From NCBI RefSeq assembly GCF_900070355.1, contig NZ_LN849456.1, positions 1,798,001 to 1,862,000 on the forward strand: DNA of 64,000 nucleotides, read 5' to 3'. The position numbers and the translations under genes are program-made. Positions 1 to 8,977 of this stretch are shown here, piece after piece. The notes under the pieces are model-generated. The model did not search any database and had not been told where the DNA came from. It saw only the letters and a program-made list of their open reading frames with translations. Numbering within the stretch: the first letter of the stretch is position 1; each line of letters opens with the position of its first letter. Source of the stretch: Devriesea agamarum. Lineage in GTDB: Bacteria > Actinomycetota > Actinomycetes > Actinomycetales > Dermabacteraceae.

Positions 1-1
1 T

Positions 2-1276
2 GAGCGTCTGCGCAATCTCGCTGACCGTGCAGCAGCCCTGGGCGTGGAACGGTATGTGCTGGATGACGGCTGGTTCGGTTCGCGCCGCGATGACCGGTCC
101 GGCCTCGGCGACTGGTATGTATCCAAGGACATGTGGCCCGACGGCTTGGGCCCGCTTGTCGATCATGTCACCGGCTTGGGAATGCAGTTCGGCCTGTGGT
201 TCGAGCCTGAGATGATCAACGAGGATTCCGACCTGGCACGCCTGCACCCCGAGTGGATTATGGCCACCGGTGATCGTCTGCCGATTCAGCGGCGCCACCA
301 GCAGGTGCTGAACCTGTCGATCCCGGCAGCGTATGAGCACATTCGTGACCGCATGGTGGATCTGCTCACCGAGTACAACATTTCCTACATCAAATGGGAC
401 CACAATCGCGATCTGATCGACGCGGGCACGCAGCCCGTCGGTCAGGCAGCCATTCACGAGCAGACCCTTGCCACCTACCGATTGTTCGACGAGTTGCAGG
501 CCCGGTTCCCCCACTTAGAAATCGAGTCATGCAGTTCCGGTGGCGCCCGCATCGACCTGGGGATCATGGAACGCTCCGACCGCGTGTGGGTGTCGGATTG
601 CATCGATCCGCTCGAACGCCAGCACATGAACCGGTGGACAGCTCAGCTGCTCCCCTTGGAGCTGATGGGCAGCCATATTGCGTCCGGTGAGTCCCACACC
701 ACGGGGCGTCTGCATCCGATCGCGTTTCGGTGCGCCACCGCCCTGTTCGGACATCTGGGAATCGAATGGGATCTCGCTCAGGCCACCGAGGATGAAATGG
801 CGGCGCTGCGCGAATGGATCGCATACTACAAGCGCCATCGCGACCTGATTTGCTCGGGTGAGCTGGTGCGTGCTGACCGCGGGGAAGACTCGATGTGGGT
901 TAGCGGGGTCGTTGATCGCGACGCCTCCCGGGCACTGTTTTCCATCGCATCCGTTGCCCGTTCCTCGGTGACTCCACGCGGCCGTATCCGTCTTCCCGGT
1001 CTGGATGCCTCCCGCCGGTATCGGGTGCGTCCGCGCGTCATCGGCAGCATGCCGGTCGGGTTCGCTCTGCCGCGATGGGCACGTCCGACTGCCGACGGCT
1101 GCGGATATGACGGCATCACCCTGCCCGGACAGGTTCTTGCGACCTGCGGATTGCAGGCCCCGCTGATGAGCCCTGATTCCGTGCTGCTGTTGGAAGTAGA
1201 CACTGATCCCGCTGAGTCCGATGCCGCAGGCGCCCGCCGCCGCGGCGCGCCCACTCATCGCGCTGAGCTCACCTGA
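2..1276 (+). CDS. Alpha-galactosidase, GH36 (5' end outside window)
   Basis: Hydrolyses alpha-1,6-galactosides such as melibiose and raffinose. The reading frame is open from base 2, so only about 424 C-terminal residues are visible and the N-terminal beta-sandwich is missing. Seen: the GH36 block VLDDGWFG with RRDD..GLGDW, then FGLWFEPEMINEDSDL, the nucleophile motif YIKWDHNRD, and the acid/base region ESCSSGGARIDLGIMERSD with WVSDCIDPLERQ. A C-terminal beta domain follows. The sugar ABC transporter genes downstream on the same strand suggest an alpha-galactoside uptake and hydrolysis operon. The GTG at 44 lies inside the conserved domain and is not the start. Confidence 0.95.
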   Translation, partial: ERLRNLADRAAALGVERYVLDDGWFGSRRDDRSGLGDWYVSKDMWPDGLGPLVDHVTGLGMQFGLWFEPEMINEDSDLARLHPEWIMATGDRLPIQRRHQQVLNLSIPAAYEHIRDRMVDLLTEYNISYIKWDHNRDLIDAGTQPVGQAAIHEQTLATYRLFDELQARFPHLEIESCSSGGARIDLGIMERSDRVWVSDCIDPLERQHMNRWTAQLLPLELMGSHIASGESHTTGRLHPIAFRCATALFGHLGIEWDLAQATEDEMAALREWIAYYKRHRDLICSGELVRADRGEDSMWVSGVVDRDASRALFSIASVARSSVTPRGRIRLPGLDASRRYRVRPRVIGSMPVGFALPRWARPTADGCGYDGITLPGQVLATCGLQAPLMSPDSVLLLEVDTDPAESDAAGARRRGAPTHRAELT

Positions 1277-1383
1277 GTTTGTCACAGACGTCCCCGGGCA
1301 TCCTCCACGCCCGGGGATCCCTCCTCCTTCACCCATCACCGCCTTCGAGCCGAAACAACTACATCGCCCGGAAAGGAACGACG

Positions 1384-2304
1384 ATGTCTCCTCCAGCAGC
1401 TGTGTCGCAGTCACCGGCGACTCCGCGTCGCCGCAAACATCGTGACGACACGAAGATTGCCCTGCTGTTCATCTTGCCGGCAACCATTGGCCTGCTTGTC
1501 TTCTTGATCTGGCCTCTGATTACCGGGATCTACTACTCCTTCACCGAGTACGACGTCCTCACTCCGCCGAAGTGGACGGGTCTGAGTAACTACTCCCAGA
1601 TGCTGGGCGACCCGGTGTTCTGGAACGCCATCTGGGTGACCGTCGAATACGTGCTGATCAATATCGGCGTGCAGACTGTGCTCGCCCTGGTCATCGCGGT
1701 GTTGATGCACCGGCTCACCCAGTCGACCTGGCTGCGCTCGATCATTCTGGCGCCCTACCTGGTCTCCAACGTCGTGGTCGCGCTCATATTCCTGTGGATG
1801 CTGGATGCTCAGCTGGGCATCGTAAACATGGCGATCGAAGCGCTCGGGTTCAATGCCGTGCAGTTTTGGAGCGACTCAAACCTTGCGATTCCCACCATCG
1901 CACTGGTGAATGTGTGGCGCCACATGGGATACACGGCTCTGCTGCTGTTCGCCGGTCTGCAAGCCATCCCTGACAACCTCTACGAAGCAGCCCGCACGGA
2001 CGGCGCGACCGAAACTCAAATGTTCTTCCGCATCACGTTGCCGCTGCTGCGACCGATCCTCGCTCTGGTGCTGATCATGTCGATTATCGGTTCCTTCCAG
2101 GTCTTTGACACCGTGTCGGTGGCGACCCAGGGCGGGCCTGTCAATGCATCGCGCGTTTTGCAGATGTACATCTACGACAAGGCGTTCGGCCAGTTCGAGT
2201 TCGGTTACGCCTCTGCACTGTCGGTTGCCCTGCTGATCGTGCTCATGGTCATCACCTTCTTCCAGTACCGGATCACCCGCGCCGGTAAGACGGACCTGGA
2301 CTGA
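1384..2304 (+). CDS. Sugar ABC transporter permease (MalF/MsmF type)
   Basis: Inner-membrane permease of a carbohydrate ABC importer, 306 residues. The start is ATG 1384, preceded by GAAAGGAACG; an upstream in-frame GTG at 1279 has no ribosome binding site. After a Lys/Arg-rich N-terminus there are about six membrane segments. The permease loop reads YEAARTDGATETQMFFRITLPLLRP, the EAA motif that contacts the ATPase. It pairs with the permease 10 bp downstream. No ATPase gene is present, so a shared MsmK/MsiK-type ATPase encoded elsewhere is inferred. The substrate is inferred to be an alpha-galactoside from the neighbouring GH36 gene. Confidence 0.93.
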   Translation: MSPPAAVSQSPATPRRRKHRDDTKIALLFILPATIGLLVFLIWPLITGIYYSFTEYDVLTPPKWTGLSNYSQMLGDPVFWNAIWVTVEYVLINIGVQTVLALVIAVLMHRLTQSTWLRSIILAPYLVSNVVVALIFLWMLDAQLGIVNMAIEALGFNAVQFWSDSNLAIPTIALVNVWRHMGYTALLLFAGLQAIPDNLYEAARTDGATETQMFFRITLPLLRPILALVLIMSIIGSFQVFDTVSVATQGGPVNASRVLQMYIYDKAFGQFEFGYASALSVALLIVLMVITFFQYRITRAGKTDLD

Positions 2305-2314
2305 GGAGCCCCCT

Positions 2315-3262
2315 ATGACAACCTCTACTGCTCCCCTCGACAGCTTGGCCACCGCCAGCTCAGACCAAAAAGCGTCGCGCCGACGCAAACGCCCCACCTG
2401 GCGTCTGGTTCTGGCCTGGACAGTCATGGTGATCCTGATCCTGATCACCCTGTTCCCGTTCTACTGGATTTTGCGCACCGCATTATCCAGCAACAGTGCA
2501 CTCGCCACCTCACCGGGATCCCTGCTCCCCACGGGCTTCACCATGGGCGGGTTTGAGCGCGTGTTCGGCATGCAAAGCGTGTCGGAGGCGGTTGCCGAAG
2601 GTGGGTCCGGTGCCACCATCCATTTCTGGCGCTACCTGCTGAACTCGGTGATTGTCGCCACCTGCGTCACCGTGGTCCAGACCTTCTCGTGCGCTATGGC
2701 CGCCTACGCATTTTCTCGGCTGCGCTGGCGCGGACGCGATGTGGTCTTCTTGATCTTCCTCGGCTCGCTGATGGTGCCCACCATCTTCACGCTGCTTCCG
2801 AACTTCGTGCTGATTAAGAACCTCGGACTGATCGACACCTTGCCGGGCATTATGCTGCCCACCCTGTTGATTTCCCCGTTCGCTATCTTCTTCCTCCGCC
2901 AGTTCTTCAATAACATTTCCCGCGAAGTGGAAGAGGCAGCGCTAATCGATGGCGCCAGCAAGATCCGGGTTTTCTTCAAATTGGTGCTGCCGATGTCCTC
3001 TGCCCCTATGGTGACGCTCGCACTGCTGACTTACATCACGACTTGGAACGAGTACTTCTGGTCTTTGATGGTCTCGTACACGGACTCCTCCCGGGTGCTG
3101 ACGGTGGCACTCGGCGTGTTCCGTGCACAGACTCCGCAGACCGGCCCTGACTGGTCCGGTTTGATGGCCGCAACCCTGGTCGCGGCCGCACCGATGGTCA
3201 TCCTATTCGCCCTGTTCGCTAAGCGGATCGTCAATTCGATCGGCTTTTCCGGCATCAAGTGA
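2315..3262 (+). CDS. Sugar ABC transporter permease (MalG/MsmG type)
   Basis: Second permease of the importer, 315 residues. The ATG at 2315 follows GAGGAGCCCCCT, a good ribosome binding site 10 bp after the partner gene ends. A cytoplasmic RRRKR stretch precedes the first membrane segment (about residues 29-50). The EAA loop is seen as EVEEAALIDGASKIRVFFKLVLPMSSAP. The stop codon overlaps the ribosome binding site of the solute-binding protein gene, so the three genes are probably translationally coupled. Confidence 0.93.
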   Translation: MTTSTAPLDSLATASSDQKASRRRKRPTWRLVLAWTVMVILILITLFPFYWILRTALSSNSALATSPGSLLPTGFTMGGFERVFGMQSVSEAVAEGGSGATIHFWRYLLNSVIVATCVTVVQTFSCAMAAYAFSRLRWRGRDVVFLIFLGSLMVPTIFTLLPNFVLIKNLGLIDTLPGIMLPTLLISPFAIFFLRQFFNNISREVEEAALIDGASKIRVFFKLVLPMSSAPMVTLALLTYITTWNEYFWSLMVSYTDSSRVLTVALGVFRAQTPQTGPDWSGLMAATLVAAAPMVILFALFAKRIVNSIGFSGIK

Positions 3263-3276
3263 GGAGGCGGTCCGCT

Positions 3277-4731
3277 ATGTCCGCACAACATCCCTCGTCG
3301 CAGGACCACCCTGCTTCGCCCGAACCGCATTCCTCCCACAACGCCTTTCATTCCGGTCCGCACCGGGGCCATGGCAACCGAAGCAGCCGGCGCAGCTTCT
3401 TAACGGCCACGGTCGCCACCTCTGTGGCGGCGCTGGCCGGAGCGGGCCTCGCCGGATGCTCAACCGGGAGCACCGGTGGGCGGATCGAATTGGACTATTG
3501 GCTGTGGGATGCCAATCAGCTCCCAGCCTACGAAAAGGCGATTAAAAAGTTCGAGGAAAAGTACCCGAATATTTCAGTTCGGATTACCCAGCTGGGATGG
3601 AATGACTACTGGACGAAACTCACCGCGAGTTTTGTGGCCGGTGCCAGCCCCGATGTTTTCGCTAATCACCTGGCTAAATATCCACAAATGATGAGCCTGG
3701 GTGTGATCGCTAAACTCGACCAGCTCGGAGCCACTAAGGGCCTGCGCAATTCCGATTTCAAACCGGGTCTGGCCGACCTGTGGGTGGGAACCGATGGCCA
3801 CCGTTACGGTGTGCCCAAGGATTACGACACCATGGCGCTGCTGTTTGACCGCAAAACGGTGGAAGCATCCGATCTCACCTCGAAGGATCTTCAGAACCTG
3901 ACCTGGAACCCCGACAACGGAGGAACCTTTGAACAGGTCCTCGCACATTTGTCGGTGGATAAGTCGGGACGCCGCGGGGACCAGCGCGGGTTCGATAAGA
4001 ACAATGTCGCCACCTATGGCCTCGCGGTTAAAGATAAGACCGACTACATCGGTCAGGCTGAATGGTCCTCTTTCGCACTGGCCACCGGCTGGTATTACAT
4101 GAACAAAAAGACCTGGGGCACCAGGTTCCAGTTCGATGATGAGCGCTTCCAGTCGTCCCTGAATTGGTGGGTGGGATTGTCTCGCAAGGGATTCATGCCC
4201 AAGTTCGGCGAGGTCGGCCCGTCCATCACTGGCAGCCAGCAGCTAGCATCCCACCGGGCAGCTCTTGCCGTCGACGGATCCTGGATGATCGGTACCTACG
4301 CAAAAACCGAAGGGATCGAGCTGGGCATGGCCTCCATCCCGTCGGGACCCATCGGACATCCGGTGTCGTTGTATAACGGTTTGGGTGACTCTGTGTCGGC
4401 CCATTCACGGCACCCCGAGGAAGCCTCGCGGCTCGCAGCTTTCCTGGGTAGCCCTGAGAGCCAGCGCATCGTCGGCGACCAAGCGATTGTGTTCCCCGCA
4501 ACCGAGGCGGGCACCGAGGCGGCAATCTCGGCCTACCGCCAACGCGGGATCGACGTGACAGCGTTCACGGACCGGGTGAAGCTCAATCAGACCGCACTGT
4601 ACCCGCTGGCTGACCACGCCGCCCAGATCCAGGCCATCATGCAGCCGGCTATGGATGCTGTCTGGATCGGGTCCATGCCGATCAAGGAGCTGACCAGCTA
4701 CAACGACAAGGTCAACGCGCTGTTTACGTGA
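3277..4731 (+). CDS. Sugar-binding lipoprotein of ABC importer
   Basis: Extracellular solute-binding protein, family 1, 484 residues. The ATG at 3277 is chosen because GAGGAGG lies directly upstream; the GTG at 3259 would place that site inside the gene. The N-terminus has a twin-arginine-like RRSFL, a hydrophobic stretch and the lipobox LAGC, so it is predicted to be exported (possibly by Tat) and lipid-anchored. The mature part shows family-1 features (YWLWDANQLPAYEKAIKKFEEKYPNI split over the start, and GDSVSAHSRHPEEASRLAAFLGSPESQ near the end). It delivers an oligosaccharide, probably an alpha-galactoside, to the two permeases upstream. Placing the binding protein last is less usual than binding-protein-first operons. 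Confidence 0.93.
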   Translation: MSAQHPSSQDHPASPEPHSSHNAFHSGPHRGHGNRSSRRSFLTATVATSVAALAGAGLAGCSTGSTGGRIELDYWLWDANQLPAYEKAIKKFEEKYPNISVRITQLGWNDYWTKLTASFVAGASPDVFANHLAKYPQMMSLGVIAKLDQLGATKGLRNSDFKPGLADLWVGTDGHRYGVPKDYDTMALLFDRKTVEASDLTSKDLQNLTWNPDNGGTFEQVLAHLSVDKSGRRGDQRGFDKNNVATYGLAVKDKTDYIGQAEWSSFALATGWYYMNKKTWGTRFQFDDERFQSSLNWWVGLSRKGFMPKFGEVGPSITGSQQLASHRAALAVDGSWMIGTYAKTEGIELGMASIPSGPIGHPVSLYNGLGDSVSAHSRHPEEASRLAAFLGSPESQRIVGDQAIVFPATEAGTEAAISAYRQRGIDVTAFTDRVKLNQTALYPLADHAAQIQAIMQPAMDAVWIGSMPIKELTSYNDKVNALFT

Positions 4732-4790
4732 TGTCTGCACGTGATACCTGCATTGCGTAATACCTGCATTCACGCGATACCTGCGGATCG
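4728..4790. repeat. Degenerate 16-17 bp tandem repeat over a stop codon
   Basis: Four units of the form GTGATACCTGCATTGC follow one another (4728-4740 partial, 4741-4756, 4757-4773, 4774-4790). The first unit contains the stop codon of the sugar-binding protein gene. Units differ by a few bases. Confidence 0.8.
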
Positions 4791-5184
4791 GTGAGTTAGC
4801 AGTTCGCATGACCCTTGGACATGAGGCCTGGGGTCATGCGACTGGATTCGTGCAGCCGGGGTCGTGCTGCCGAAGCGGCGCGCCCTCAATAGGCGCAGCC
4901 CACCTGTGCGCGGCCAATATGTACGGTCTGCCCAGGGGCGAATTTAGCCGGGCCACATCCAACCGGAGTCGCGCCCAGCCAGAATCGCGCCCAGCCGGGG
5001 TCGTGCTACCGAAGCGGCGCGCCCAGCCGGAGTCGCGTCCAGCCAGGATCGGTAAGGTTACGGTTGAGAACACCGCTATGTTGCGCAAGTGTCTCGCCGA
5101 CACCGCGCCATGCCTGCTGCGTGACAACTGCTGTGTACCAACTATTGCGAGGCTACTGTCCGCGTCCGTTTGGAAGGGAACCCC
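4732..5184. other. Intergenic, repeat-rich, no gene recognised
   Basis: 453 bp between the sugar-binding protein and the next gene. It holds the repeat at 4728-4790, a 32 bp near-identical direct repeat (4853-4884 and about 4992-5024, containing GTCGTGCTGCCGAAGCGG with one mismatch) and the 16 bp tandem repeat at 4961-5052. An open frame at 4808-5188 has no recognisable product and follows the repeats. Confidence 0.6.
4961..5052. repeat. Degenerate 16 bp tandem repeat
   Basis: Units of the form AGCCGGAGTCGCGCCC occur at 4961-4976, 4977-4992, 4993-5010 (expanded), 5025-5040 and 5041-5052 (partial). A larger 32 bp piece of the array is also present at 4853-4884. Confidence 0.8.
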
Positions 5185-5913
5185 ATGACTGCTCCGACTC
5201 CCCAAGATCTCCCGGCCAACCTCGGGTATGACGACGATCAGAATCTCCCGGAGCCCGATGATATTGCCGAAGCGCACTACTCGGCGTTCGAGCTGGATTT
5301 CATGATCTCGCTGCGGGAAACCGAGGCTGGCGTTATCACGCGCAAGCAGCTCGGTCTGATCGAGCTACCCGAGGATGCAGCAGACTATGTCCGGTCAGCG
5401 GTCGCTTCTGGTCTCTTTGCCCGCAGGAAGGTTGAAGGCACGGACGGGAAATGGGCTCTAAACGCCGAAGGCCAAGTCATTGCCTCAACGCTCACGTCCG
5501 CCGACCGGTGGCTCGGCTTCGCCCTCATGCAAGGTGATGCGTTGCACCCTGCATATGCGGTGAAGGCCGACGAATCCGTTCTGCTGCTGGATCACGAAGA
5601 ACTCGATACCTTCAGTATCCGGGCTTTGACCGGCCCCAGCGTGCTTCCCGATGCTCTTGCAACCATTGCGTATTCATTCCTGTCCGAACGCGGTGGACGC
5701 ACTGTGTCGTTGCGCCGCACCGATGCATCCAATCCTGAAATTCAGGTTCAGTTAATGCTGCACACCGATGAGGACGGCACGTGGAAGCTCGGCCACGAGC
5801 CGGTGAAGGACGATGGTAATCTCACCATCACCCCGATGAGTCCTGAGGATGTTCCCGCACTGCTCACGGCTTTTTGGGAGTCGGGCGCCAGCGCGCCTCT
5901 AACTGAGTCATAG
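5185..5913 (+). CDS. Hypothetical protein
   Basis: 242 residues, no family recognised. ATG 5185 is preceded by GGAAGGGA; a TTG at 5170 overlaps this site and is rejected. The protein is soluble, acidic at the N-terminus (DDDQNLPEPDD) and has no signal peptide or membrane segment. The layout (small helical start, then mixed alpha/beta with a C-terminal block ending in LTAFWESG) loosely recalls EspG-like accessory proteins of type VII secretion, but I see no diagnostic motif and do not assign it. It stands alone between two repeat-rich spacers. Confidence 0.75.
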   Translation: MTAPTPQDLPANLGYDDDQNLPEPDDIAEAHYSAFELDFMISLRETEAGVITRKQLGLIELPEDAADYVRSAVASGLFARRKVEGTDGKWALNAEGQVIASTLTSADRWLGFALMQGDALHPAYAVKADESVLLLDHEELDTFSIRALTGPSVLPDALATIAYSFLSERGGRTVSLRRTDASNPEIQVQLMLHTDEDGTWKLGHEPVKDDGNLTITPMSPEDVPALLTAFWESGASAPLTES

Positions 5914-5972
5914 GCGCTGAGACTGAGGCGGGCCTCAAGGAGCGGGCACGTTCTGGGTACATCTCCCTGGGG

Positions 5973-6070
5973 CCTATGTCAGTAAGGCTCCCCTCTCCAT
6001 GAGGGTGCATTTCAATAAAGACGCATTTGAATAAGGACGTATTTCAGTAAGGGCTTATCTCAGTGGAGGC
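5973..6070. repeat. Degenerate 16 bp tandem repeat over a stop codon
   Basis: Units of the form GCATTTGAATAAGGAC lie at 6007-6022, 6023-6038, 6039-6054 and 6055-6070, with a diverged one at about 5973-5990. The last unit runs into the 3' end of the minus-strand DUF4126 gene, whose stop codon is at 6060-6062. Confidence 0.82.
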
Positions 6071-6665
6071 TCGGCCCGACCGGTGCGCGACGCCGTCTAG
6101 CTTCTCGGACCCGAGCCGACAGATTCGTGACCGCTTTGTGAATGCGATAGGCGACATACAGCCCCACGATCAGGAAAAAGATCGCGAGAATTGCGGCGAT
6201 TACCGGCAGCAGTACGGCCAGTAAACTCATCGCGACTGCGGCGATATCCTCGCCAAAGCTCACGACCCAGTTCGAGACGGGTTCAGGCGAGACGTTCACG
6301 GCTGCGCGCGCCGTAGCTTTTGCCGCGTGCGCCGCGAACGCTGTTGCTGCCCCGAGGATAGCCATCACGACGGCGTGGACGGTGTCCGTCTCCCCTCCGA
6401 GAAGGTAACCCAATGCTCCACCGGCGATGGGCCTAATAACTACATGAATCTGATCCCATAGCGAATCGAAGTACGGCACCTTGTCGGCCAGGAAATCGAC
6501 CACCAACAAGATGCCGGTGATGACGAGCACATCGGTCCGCTGTATGACTGCGGGAACCTGCTCCAGCCCGGCCAACCGCCCAACCAGACCGACTAAAAAG
6601 ATCGCGAGGTAGGGACGCACCCCGCTCGCCCATGATGAGCCGAGTGTCATCAGCAGAGATTCCAT
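6060..6665 (-). CDS. DUF4126 family membrane protein
   Basis: 201 residues with about five hydrophobic segments. The N-terminal half (SWASGVRPYLAIFLVGLVGR, then DFLADKVPYFDSLWDQIHVVIRPIAGGALGYLLGG) matches what I know of DUF4126: a conserved DK.P..D..WD loop and a glycine-rich repeat of membrane helices. The C-terminus is basic (RVREARRRR) and cytoplasmic. The ATG at 6665 follows GGGGATGAG. Function is unknown for the family. It is a single gene with no operon partner. Confidence 0.85.
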   Translation of the reverse strand: MESLLMTLGSSWASGVRPYLAIFLVGLVGRLAGLEQVPAVIQRTDVLVITGILLVVDFLADKVPYFDSLWDQIHVVIRPIAGGALGYLLGGETDTVHAVVMAILGAATAFAAHAAKATARAAVNVSPEPVSNWVVSFGEDIAAVAMSLLAVLLPVIAAILAIFFLIVGLYVAYRIHKAVTNLSARVREARRRRAPVGPSLH

Positions 6666-7404
6666 CTCATCCCCTTTATCCGGTCAGGGCCTTCATGTGG
6701 CACCTGCGGGTGCATGGTCTTTAGGTTGTGGTTCGTTGCGTTATGGCCTGTTGAGTTGATATCGCAGGTTGCTTTACCAGTGTTGGTGCCGACTGCTAGT
6801 TCAAGGATGCCACTGAAGGCTGGCGTTTGCGGAGCAATGGGGCGAGACTTATGGATGCATGTCTGGAGTGCCTATGCTGTGGCTGCGTGGACTGCGCCTT
6901 AGCGGGCCGAATTTTGTTGCCGCGCTTCCCCGCCTGAGCGGCTTGGAGCGGCACGGGCCTCCCGGTGCTTATCTGTTAGCTGGTTGCTACATCTTGTTGG
7001 CGGGCTTGGACCGAGGGCTGGTGTCGACGGCAGGTGTCGGGGTTCGAGCTGTCAGTGTTGACCACTGGGTCGTTGGTGCCGATGATTCTAGACTCGCCTG
7101 GGTCGCCCCGTAGCGGCAGTGCGTCACACAGTAAGTAGCGAAACCAATAATTTCGTTTTCCTAAATAGTGCAGGTAATACAAGTTTACTGCCGGGCACCG
7201 TTGGTGAAAATATTTTATAGCTACCTACGAGAACTAGCCGAACCCACAGCGAGACTACTGCCCCAGATTAAAAACTCATGATTTTGTTAATGCCATTTGA
7301 TGTTTACCCCATCTGAAAACACAAATTTCCTACAGGTTTGTTTGAATAAACAAACCTTCAGCTGCCGCCGGGCCCTTACATCCCCCTTCACACCCTCTCA
7401 CCTA
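6666..7404. other. Long non-coding or decayed stretch
   Basis: About 740 bp without a credible gene. The plus strand is G/T-rich from about 6700 to 7110 and AT-rich after 7140. Short frames on both strands show no recognisable motif or ribosome binding site. It may be the decayed far end of the cassette array that follows; I see no clear homology to it before about 7405. Confidence 0.45.
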
Positions 7405-7620
7405 CGTGAGGCATCCCTTCACAATGCCAGCATCCAATACCAAAGTATCTGAATATAGGCTAGCGAAAACTATCGAAACTATCGAAACTATCGTACAGGA
7501 GAAAAATTCAGCGCGAAGGATTAGCTAATCCCTAACGCTCCCACCTTCTTACGCTTCAACCGGTGGCGCCTGATCGTGCATACTCCTCATTGGAGTTGAG
7601 GCCCTCCCGCGAAGGTGCAC
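7405..7620 (-). pseudogene. Remnant copy (no. 5) of the small membrane protein gene
   Basis: Not open in any frame, but its DNA aligns with the intact copies: AATACCAAAGTATCTGAATA (7430s-7450s) matches AATACCTAAAGTATCTAAATA of the copy at 7704-8120, and GGATTAGCTAATCC (near 7518) matches the copy at 8560-8977. The start-codon region CGTGCATACTCCT (about 7576-7588) and some of the 3' end of the large gene (to about 7615) are also recognisable. A triple direct repeat of ACTATCGAA sits inside it (about 7470-7492). It is the most decayed member of the array. Confidence 0.65.
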
Positions 7621-7703
7621 GGCATATCCGCCAACAGTAAGAGCTTATGAAACCCGACTCTATAAAAACATTAACCATCTAAAATTACACTAAATAGCAT
7701 AGT

Positions 7704-8120
7704 CTAATTTACTAAACGATACGATTGCGCCGTAGGGATCCCGTTGGGGGTATTTGGCATAATCGCCCGGGAAAACCAGCCAACCTCAAAAATATACTCT
7801 CTACCCGGTTTGAATGACTTCGCTAACTCAAATTTATTATCAGAAGTGACACCCTTGGTGTAACCAATGTGACCACACTCTTTAGTGTAAATAACTACAC
7901 CAGCCGTCGTCACAGAGCCTTTATTTCCGCCCTTACTGGTCTTTATTTTCGCAGACGTCACTTCGCAGCACCACTGCTCAATACCTAAAGTATCTAAATA
8001 TGGACTAACGGCCACCATGGCGACAAAAGAAAATATCACAAACGCGGCGCCGAATACTAGCCAGTCTTTCGCCACCTCTTGCCATAATCGCTTACCCTTC
8101 GAGCGACTGCGTCTGGTCAT
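7704..8120 (-). CDS. Small membrane protein, possible immunity protein (copy 1)
   Basis: 138 residues. A basic N-terminus (MTRRSRSKGKR), one membrane segment at about residues 20-42, then an outside-facing domain with SPYLDTLGIEQWCCEV, a Lys/Gly-rich strand and KECGHIGYTKGV, ending GIPTAQSYRLVN. The family is not known to me. It is a paralogue of 9406-9825 and 8560-8977. The start ATG 8120 follows AAGGAGTATGC and overlaps the 3' end of a truncated piece of the large secreted protein gene. Paired placement behind a WXG-like gene suggests an immunity role (inference). GC content is lower than in neighbouring housekeeping genes. Confidence 0.75.
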   Translation of the reverse strand: MTRRSRSKGKRLWQEVAKDWLVFGAAFVIFSFVAMVAVSPYLDTLGIEQWCCEVTSAKIKTSKGGNKGSVTTAGVVIYTKECGHIGYTKGVTSDNKFELAKSFKPGREYIFEVGWFSRAIMPNTPNGIPTAQSYRLVN

Positions 8121-8445
8121 GCATACTCCTTACTGGTGTCGACGTCTGTGCGTGGCGAGCAGCGGTTGGCCCACGACCACCGTTAGCGCCACCTTCAATC
8201 ATCGCGCTTGTCCAGTCCTCAGGCTGCGCATCACCTGCTTGCAAGGCGACGTTCGCCAGAGACGTAGCTGTGCCAATCGACCGGTCCATAGCTTGCTCAG
8301 CAATAACACCACTGATATTCCTTGGAGCAGCATGCCGAGCAGTATTAGACACCACCCTGTCCAACTGCGGCAGCCCATCCGCTACCCGCGAACCAACCGC
8401 AGAAGCCGACTTTCCAGTGATCTGAGAACTTGCGCCATTGGTCAA
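8092..8445 (-). pseudogene. Truncated 3' piece of the WXG-like protein gene (copy 1)
   Basis: 117 codons matching the C-terminal third of the 346-residue protein at 9800-10840: AVGSRVADGLPQLDRVV, NTARHAAPRNISGVI, and GGRGPTAARHAQTSTPVRSMH align with AVGSQVADKLPQLDKVV, STARHAAPRNIGGII and GGGGPTAGLHAKVSTPVRSMH. The N-terminal two thirds are missing. Only a TTG could start it, without a clear ribosome binding site. It keeps the 29 bp overlap with the downstream small gene, so the two moved or were duplicated as one unit. Confidence 0.75.
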
Positions 8446-8559
8446 GAGATTTTCCTGGTGACAATCGGTTATCTTTTGACGATTTGATCGGTGTCAGAAT
8501 CGTTCATTTCGGGCGTGATCGTCAGAATATTAACAGTAAGAAATATTGCGATCTATATA

Positions 8560-8977
8560 TCAGTCTACCAAACGGTATGACGATACGGCAGGAACCCCAT
8601 TCCATGCGTTATTAAAAAATGTTCGAGAGTACCAACCGACTTCCAAAATATACGTCCGACCCGGAATGAAAGAGTTTGCTATTTGATTTTTATTCTCATA
8701 GTTCATACCCTTAGAAAAATCGAGTAGCCCACAGTTTTTCGTATGGATGCGGATACCGGTAGTGGTTACAGAACCCTTGCCGCCAACAGATCTTGAATCC
8801 GGTTTTGCGGATACCACTTCGCAGCACCACTGCTCAATACCTAAAGTATCCAAATACGGGCCAGTAAAAAATTATGGCAGCAATCGCAAACAAGAAAAAT
8901 CCGACGCTAAGGATTAGCCAATCCTTCACGACCTCCCTCCACGGCCTCTTACTCTTGGACTGCTGGTGTCTGGTCAT
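8560..8977 (-). pseudogene. Small membrane protein gene (copy 2), frameshifted
   Basis: Same family as copies 1 and 3. The N-terminal part (from ATG 8977: MTRHQQSKSKRPWREVVKDW, then a membrane segment) and the C-terminal part (LGIEQWCCEVVSAK ... GIRIHTKNCGLLDF ... SSYRLVD) are in different frames. Removing one base from the A6 run at 8866-8871 (T6 on the coding strand) restores IIFTGPYLDTLGIEQWCC, in line with copy 1. So a single-base insertion in a homopolymer breaks it. This could be decay, phase variation or a sequencing error. Confidence 0.75.

Noticed and set aside
4808-5188. 126-codon frame in the spacer
   Set aside because: Translates repeat DNA (repeated Ala/Gln/Pro/Glu/Ser words), has no ribosome binding site and runs into the next gene's start.
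6714-7113. Two overlapping plus-strand frames of 62 and 84 codons
   Set aside because: No ribosome binding site, no recognisable motif, and strong base skew explains the open frames.
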